DNA from: Tetranychus cinnabarinus
Lineage: Eukaryota > Arthropoda > Arachnida > Trombidiformes > Tetranychidae
DNA length: 64,000 bases
Reading direction: 5' to 3'
Assembly (NCBI GenBank): GCA_022266195.1
Contig: WHVY01000003.1
Span: 12,028,001-12,092,000, forward strand
In this document: positions 60,201-64,000 of the stretch, in pieces
Position numbering within the stretch: position 1 is the stretch's first letter
How the letters are laid out: the number at the start of each line of letters is the position of its first letter
Position numbers and translations under genes: made by a program
Notes under the pieces: generated by a model
What the model was told of the DNA's origin: nothing
The model's database searches: none
Seen by the model: the letters and a program-made list of their open reading frames with translations, nothing else

Positions 60201-63060
60201 ACTAATCAATGAAAAGTTAGTCCCTACCAAACGTATGATGGTTACTACCGTGATTGCTCTTGTTTATTTCACCGTTTTCTTGCAAGGTAAGCTTGATTGT
60301 TTAGTCACAATCTGGATTGGCATTTATTGGTGAATGGTTTAATCATTACAATCACTAGATTCTAAGCCAGTCAACTTGTTTATTATTATTCAGTTCAGTT
60401 CAATCGAAATGAAATATGATCAAAATATTGATTTTGTCAAACATAATCGGTCTAAAATAGAGACTGTCAGCAAATAAAGTGTTTTTTTCATTTCTTTAGC
60501 GATAATCAAAAGCATAACAGGTAGAAGAGAAAAGTAATTATTCAATGAACCGTGAATTGTTTCAATTTAAGGTGAATCTGAACATTTCTATCTAAAAACA
60601 GTAACTTTCTTATTATTAAATTCATACTTTGGTGTTTGATTCAACTTTAAATAGTAAAAGTCTGTAAAAAATAGTGATTTGATAAATCATTGTTCTCATT
60701 GTTATTTAACTTTATTTAGATAGTTACATGTAAATTGTAAACAAGTAATTGAAAGTGGAAAGAGCAAATGTTTACCTAAACTAATTATCTCGTTAAGGTA
60801 ATCTAAATCCGTTGATTGGTAAAAATGGCATGAAAATGGGTCAATCTAAGGCCTTCATTTGATTAGGAAGTCTTTTCAAAATTACTATTACTATTATCAA
60901 GTATTACTATAATCAAGCAAACGGAACTATTAGAATAGCAATAAATCTTTACGAAGCTACGATTATACAATTTACTAGTTAACTAATCAATGAAGTTTCA
61001 AAATAAAGTATCAAAACCATGAAACAAACAAGATCATGACTTTTTAATGTCAAACTCTTCGTGATCTAGAAAAATATTTGATATCAAACTGTAAATCGTA
61101 CTTTATTGCCAATTTTTAAAGATTGTTAATCATTCCGTTTTAATGTAACCCAACATTAATCAATCAATATTGTTTCAGGCATGACTGTTGGTCCACTGGT
61201 GAAGATATTGAAAGTACCAAGGAGCAATAAATATGAGAAGACAATGAATGAAAGAGTTCACGAAAGGGTAAATAAAATATACTAATGTACATTTGAATAA
61301 ATTGATTGAATCTTGTTATGCTTAATGAATAGCTCATGGACCACTTAATGGCTGGAATTGAAGATATTTCTGGAATGATGGTCGGTAATTACAAAATAAG
61401 AGACAAGTAAGTTAGATACAATTAATGTAAGAGCATAATTTGTTTCCTGTATTTTAATTCACAATCTCTTCTCTTTTCATCTAGATTCCGTCATTTTGAC
61501 AATCAATATCTCAAACATTGGCTTCTTCGTGAATCTCATGATAGATCCGCTTCATCCCGTAAAATATTTGAAACAATTTCTCGGCTGAATATGCAGGATG
61601 CAATTAATATGGTGAAAGAGTCGAGTGTGCCTTCGTTGTATTTAAACAATAACAATAATAATCTACCGACAACTAAATCATTATCCTCATTATTTCGTTC
61701 CTACACGCAAGCTAATCTTTCTTCATCCAATGAACAAACTGACTCAGGACACCTTAAGCCTAACTATTTCACCAATCTTCCAATGGATCATAATGTATCG
61801 ACCAATTTCAATTTTGATGTTGGAAACATTGAATATAATCCATCTAAACGTGATCTCGTTGATTTCGAGGTCCACCATATTCTTAGTGATAATGTGTTTA
61901 AACCAGTCAAAAGGGTAAAATATTCATTTGTATTATCCTTTTATTGTATTTTTAAATTGCACTTTTTGTTAGTAATCTTCCAAATTGACAATTATTATCA
62001 AATTGAGAGCAATTTTAATTTCTATTCCTTAAACTTTCTGTTGACTTAAATATTCATTCATTGTTTGAACAATTCGTTTAAATCTTGCTGTAAAAACTAA
62101 TTTATTTATTTTTATTACAGTATCGTAAATACAGCAAAACGGACTTAGCTGATGTTTCGCCTCAATCAACTTTCCAGCATCAAGCTAAATTAGAGGTTCG
62201 CCACTTAGTCAATCAAACTCGTCACCGGCGTCGGAACAAGAAGAAAACTAATAGCAATAATAGCTCAAGTAATAATCATAATAATCGAACCACTGATGAA
62301 CATTTAAACCAAAGACCGAACCATCTAAGCATCAATTCAAGATTCGGTAATTCCTCTTAATCGTCTTTTGCACAAGCATCAGTCCAGTATTTACGTTTGT
62401 ACTAATTTTTTTTCTTTCATATCATTCGTTTAAGTAGGTAGAGCTGCGAGTTTCCCGTCAATTTTAAACAGTCCTGATGACGGTGGAATCATTTTTGTTG
62501 CTCGACCAAGTAATCGAGATGAAGAAAAAATAGAGATAAAGTCTATTTATTCACCTACTACAACCACTGAAGCGACTTTACCTTGGAGAAGGAAAAGTAC
62601 TACTGATCCAGTCGGGGCAATGAATTCAAATGGATCCTCTCCTTCCAATTCAGGTCCATTGAAACAATCGGAATTTCCATCCTGGATTGAGAATAAAGAT
62701 TATATATCTAATTACGCATCACCAACTAATACTATTTTAAGGAGAATCGATGATCCCAATCGTAATGATAAAAGGCCTACAGTTTATGAAATTTTTACGA
62801 TTACAGAAAATATTGAAGATTCTGGAAGTGCCAGAGATGAAGTTGACACTCTTGAGATGAATGGTTCCAATAATCATTTACATGAGCAACATTTAAACGT
62901 CGAATCATCTAAACCAATATCATCAAATTATTCATCAAATCAAACTGCTTTACCAGTTAATAATACAACAGTTCCATCCCATTCACCTCCAATTTTAGTT
63001 AATGCGAGGATAAATATGGGATTTTTGGATGATAATAATCAAAATTCCTATAGGTTGTGA
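54201..63060 (+). CDS. Sodium/hydrogen exchanger, NHE3-like (SLC9A family)
   Basis: Ten exons: 54201-54465, 57647-58110, 59041-59297, 59551-59768, 60083-60286, 61179-61267, 61333-61406, 61485-61914, 62121-62346 and 62438-63060; phases agree throughout, giving 949 aa. A signal-like start (LCVPLIIISLYLAASG) precedes the transporter. Family blocks: ALWI-type helix CLWIIIVGVAKIGF, PES..LMVLGVLIG, FFFYMLPPIVMDAGYHMPN, SAVDPVAVLAVFEEIHVND, the transport motif ESLLND (N238, D239), IIEPIFVFVMSYLAYL, IFLFLGV and AYGGLRGAVAFAL. After FLQGMTVGPLV the cytoplasmic tail begins with the amphipathic regulatory helices typical of NHE3/NHE5, then Asn/Ser/basic-rich sequence. Role: electroneutral Na+ in, H+ out, at the plasma membrane or apical endosomes. 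Intron 1 (3.2 kb) contains a DNA transposon (56651-57217). Closest fly relative is probably Nhe2. Confidence 0.94.
56651..57217. mobile_element. Non-autonomous DNA transposon (MITE) with ~33-bp TIRs
   Basis: Terminal inverted repeats at 56651-56683 and 57185-57217 match at 32 of 33 positions. Both ends read TA then C[G/A]GGGTGTTAGAAAATC inward, so a TA target-site duplication is likely, as for Tc1/mariner-type elements. The roughly 500-bp interior has no transposase frame. The 97 percent arm identity suggests a fairly recent insertion. It lies in intron 1 of the exchanger gene. Confidence 0.85.
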
Positions 63061-64000
63061 TCATTTTTATAACTCATTATAATCACCATTATGACTGATT
63101 GATTTTTTTGAATAACTTCAATTTTTAATCTCGTTCCACTTTTTTAACGAGAATCAATATTTATTTCTATGAAAAAGCCAACAAAAAAGAGCTACTACTA
63201 TTGATTAAATAGCAAACCAAGATGAAACAATATTAACATTTTATTACAATATTTTCATTAGTAATTTTTAATTTTCTCTATACTTTAAATTTATCGGAAT
63301 CATTGGCAGAAAGCTTTCGGATTAGTTTAATTTTTCTTTAAATTGAAAGCTGTGTGAACGCGATGCAATTTTTGAATACAATAATTGAATCTTATGTTTT
63401 TATGAAAGTAAGGAGGCGTTGAAAAATTTATTTATTATGTTTGGATCATTTGGTAGTTCAATACTTTGCAGGTGTTTTCATTTCGGCATTTTCTTTGTGA
63501 GTCTAATTGACAATAAACTAAAGGAGCCCGGGTTGAGATTTTTTTGTAATCTAACAAGTAAGTAGTTTCTTGATGAACCAACATGAATCGATCAAGATCG
63601 TGGATCAAAATTGCAAGATAAAGTTCACTATCAAGAATTTGTTAATAACATACATAATACTTGGATGCAAAATGTATTAATAATGTATAATGTAATGTAT
63701 AATAACATAATTTTTTATTTTCGTTTGAACAAAGAGCTTGAAAAGTCAAATTAAGTTATACAAGAAAGAAGCAAGATCCTGTATTTTGTTGTCAATCATA
63801 TTATTGCTTTATCAACATAGAGTCTTTCAACAAGTTCTTGATTCATACTTTCAATATTTAATCATGGTCGATGGTAATTTTACACTCAGGTAACCAGAAA
63901 GATTGATTCGAGTTCCTGGCAGTCGTTGCAACAGGAACTAGTACTATTTTGTTACATATTGTTACCGTTTTTAAAAGTTTCAAACTTGATGAAGTTCTTT
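63061..64000. other. 3' flank of the exchanger gene
   Basis: Probable exchanger 3' UTR followed by intergenic sequence. AATAAA occurs near 63511, and a short ATGTATAAT-type repetition lies around 63670-63705. No further gene recognised up to the window end. Confidence 0.45.

Noticed and set aside
1..64000. CRISPR arrays, operons, tRNA or rRNA genes, viral insertions
   Set aside because: None seen: the window is spliced eukaryotic DNA with no regular spaced repeats, no tRNA-like folds noticed and no viral gene frames.

Overview
The window is AT-rich nuclear DNA of a eukaryote (very roughly one third G+C, by eye). Every gene is split by GT..AG introns and there are no operons. The gene set is animal and the proteins look arthropod: Src42A-type kinase, neutral ceramidase, cappuccino (BLOC1S4), Asator-type tau-tubulin kinase, NHE3-type exchanger. 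Long Asn/Ser/Thr/His runs inside proteins, short introns mixed with a few of 1-3 kb, and low GC fit an acariform mite. A spider mite (Tetranychus-like) is my best guess, but the sequence does not prove species.

Layout, left to right. 1-3024 (-): start of one F-box/LRR-like gene running off the left edge, then a complete tandem paralogue. 3581-4590 (+): CIAPIN1/anamorsin. 5585-6856 (+): group A bHLH transcription factor. 8718-9423 (-): BLOC1S4. 10558-14323 (+): neutral ceramidase. 17318-18028 (+): MED18. 19050-21602 (-): Src42A-like kinase. 24635-25446 (+): an evectin-like PH protein (PLEKHB family), recovered by joining a 40-nt first exon to the main exon. 27452-39082 (-): a very large tau-tubulin kinase. 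41270-43410 (-): lysosomal phospholipase A2 / LCAT family. 45483-47401 (+): a third, diverged F-box paralogue. 54201-63060 (+): a ten-exon Na+/H+ exchanger.

Exon models were built by hand from reading frame, splice consensus and intron phase. All complete genes give an uninterrupted product whose length is a whole number of codons. The genes are unrelated neighbours and not a pathway, although several act on membranes or lysosome-related organelles (BLOC1S4, evectin, phospholipase A2, ceramidase, exchanger).

No self-contained novel system was found. The observations most worth a second look are: an AGATGGCG-type motif upstream of about five genes and in the arms of an intronic inverted repeat; a non-autonomous DNA transposon with about 33-bp terminal inverted repeats in the exchanger's first intron; an Asn/Ser/Thr-rich insertion in the activation segment of the tau-tubulin kinase; a three-member F-box family with conserved intron phases; and a bHLH factor and an evectin that are both strongly diverged.
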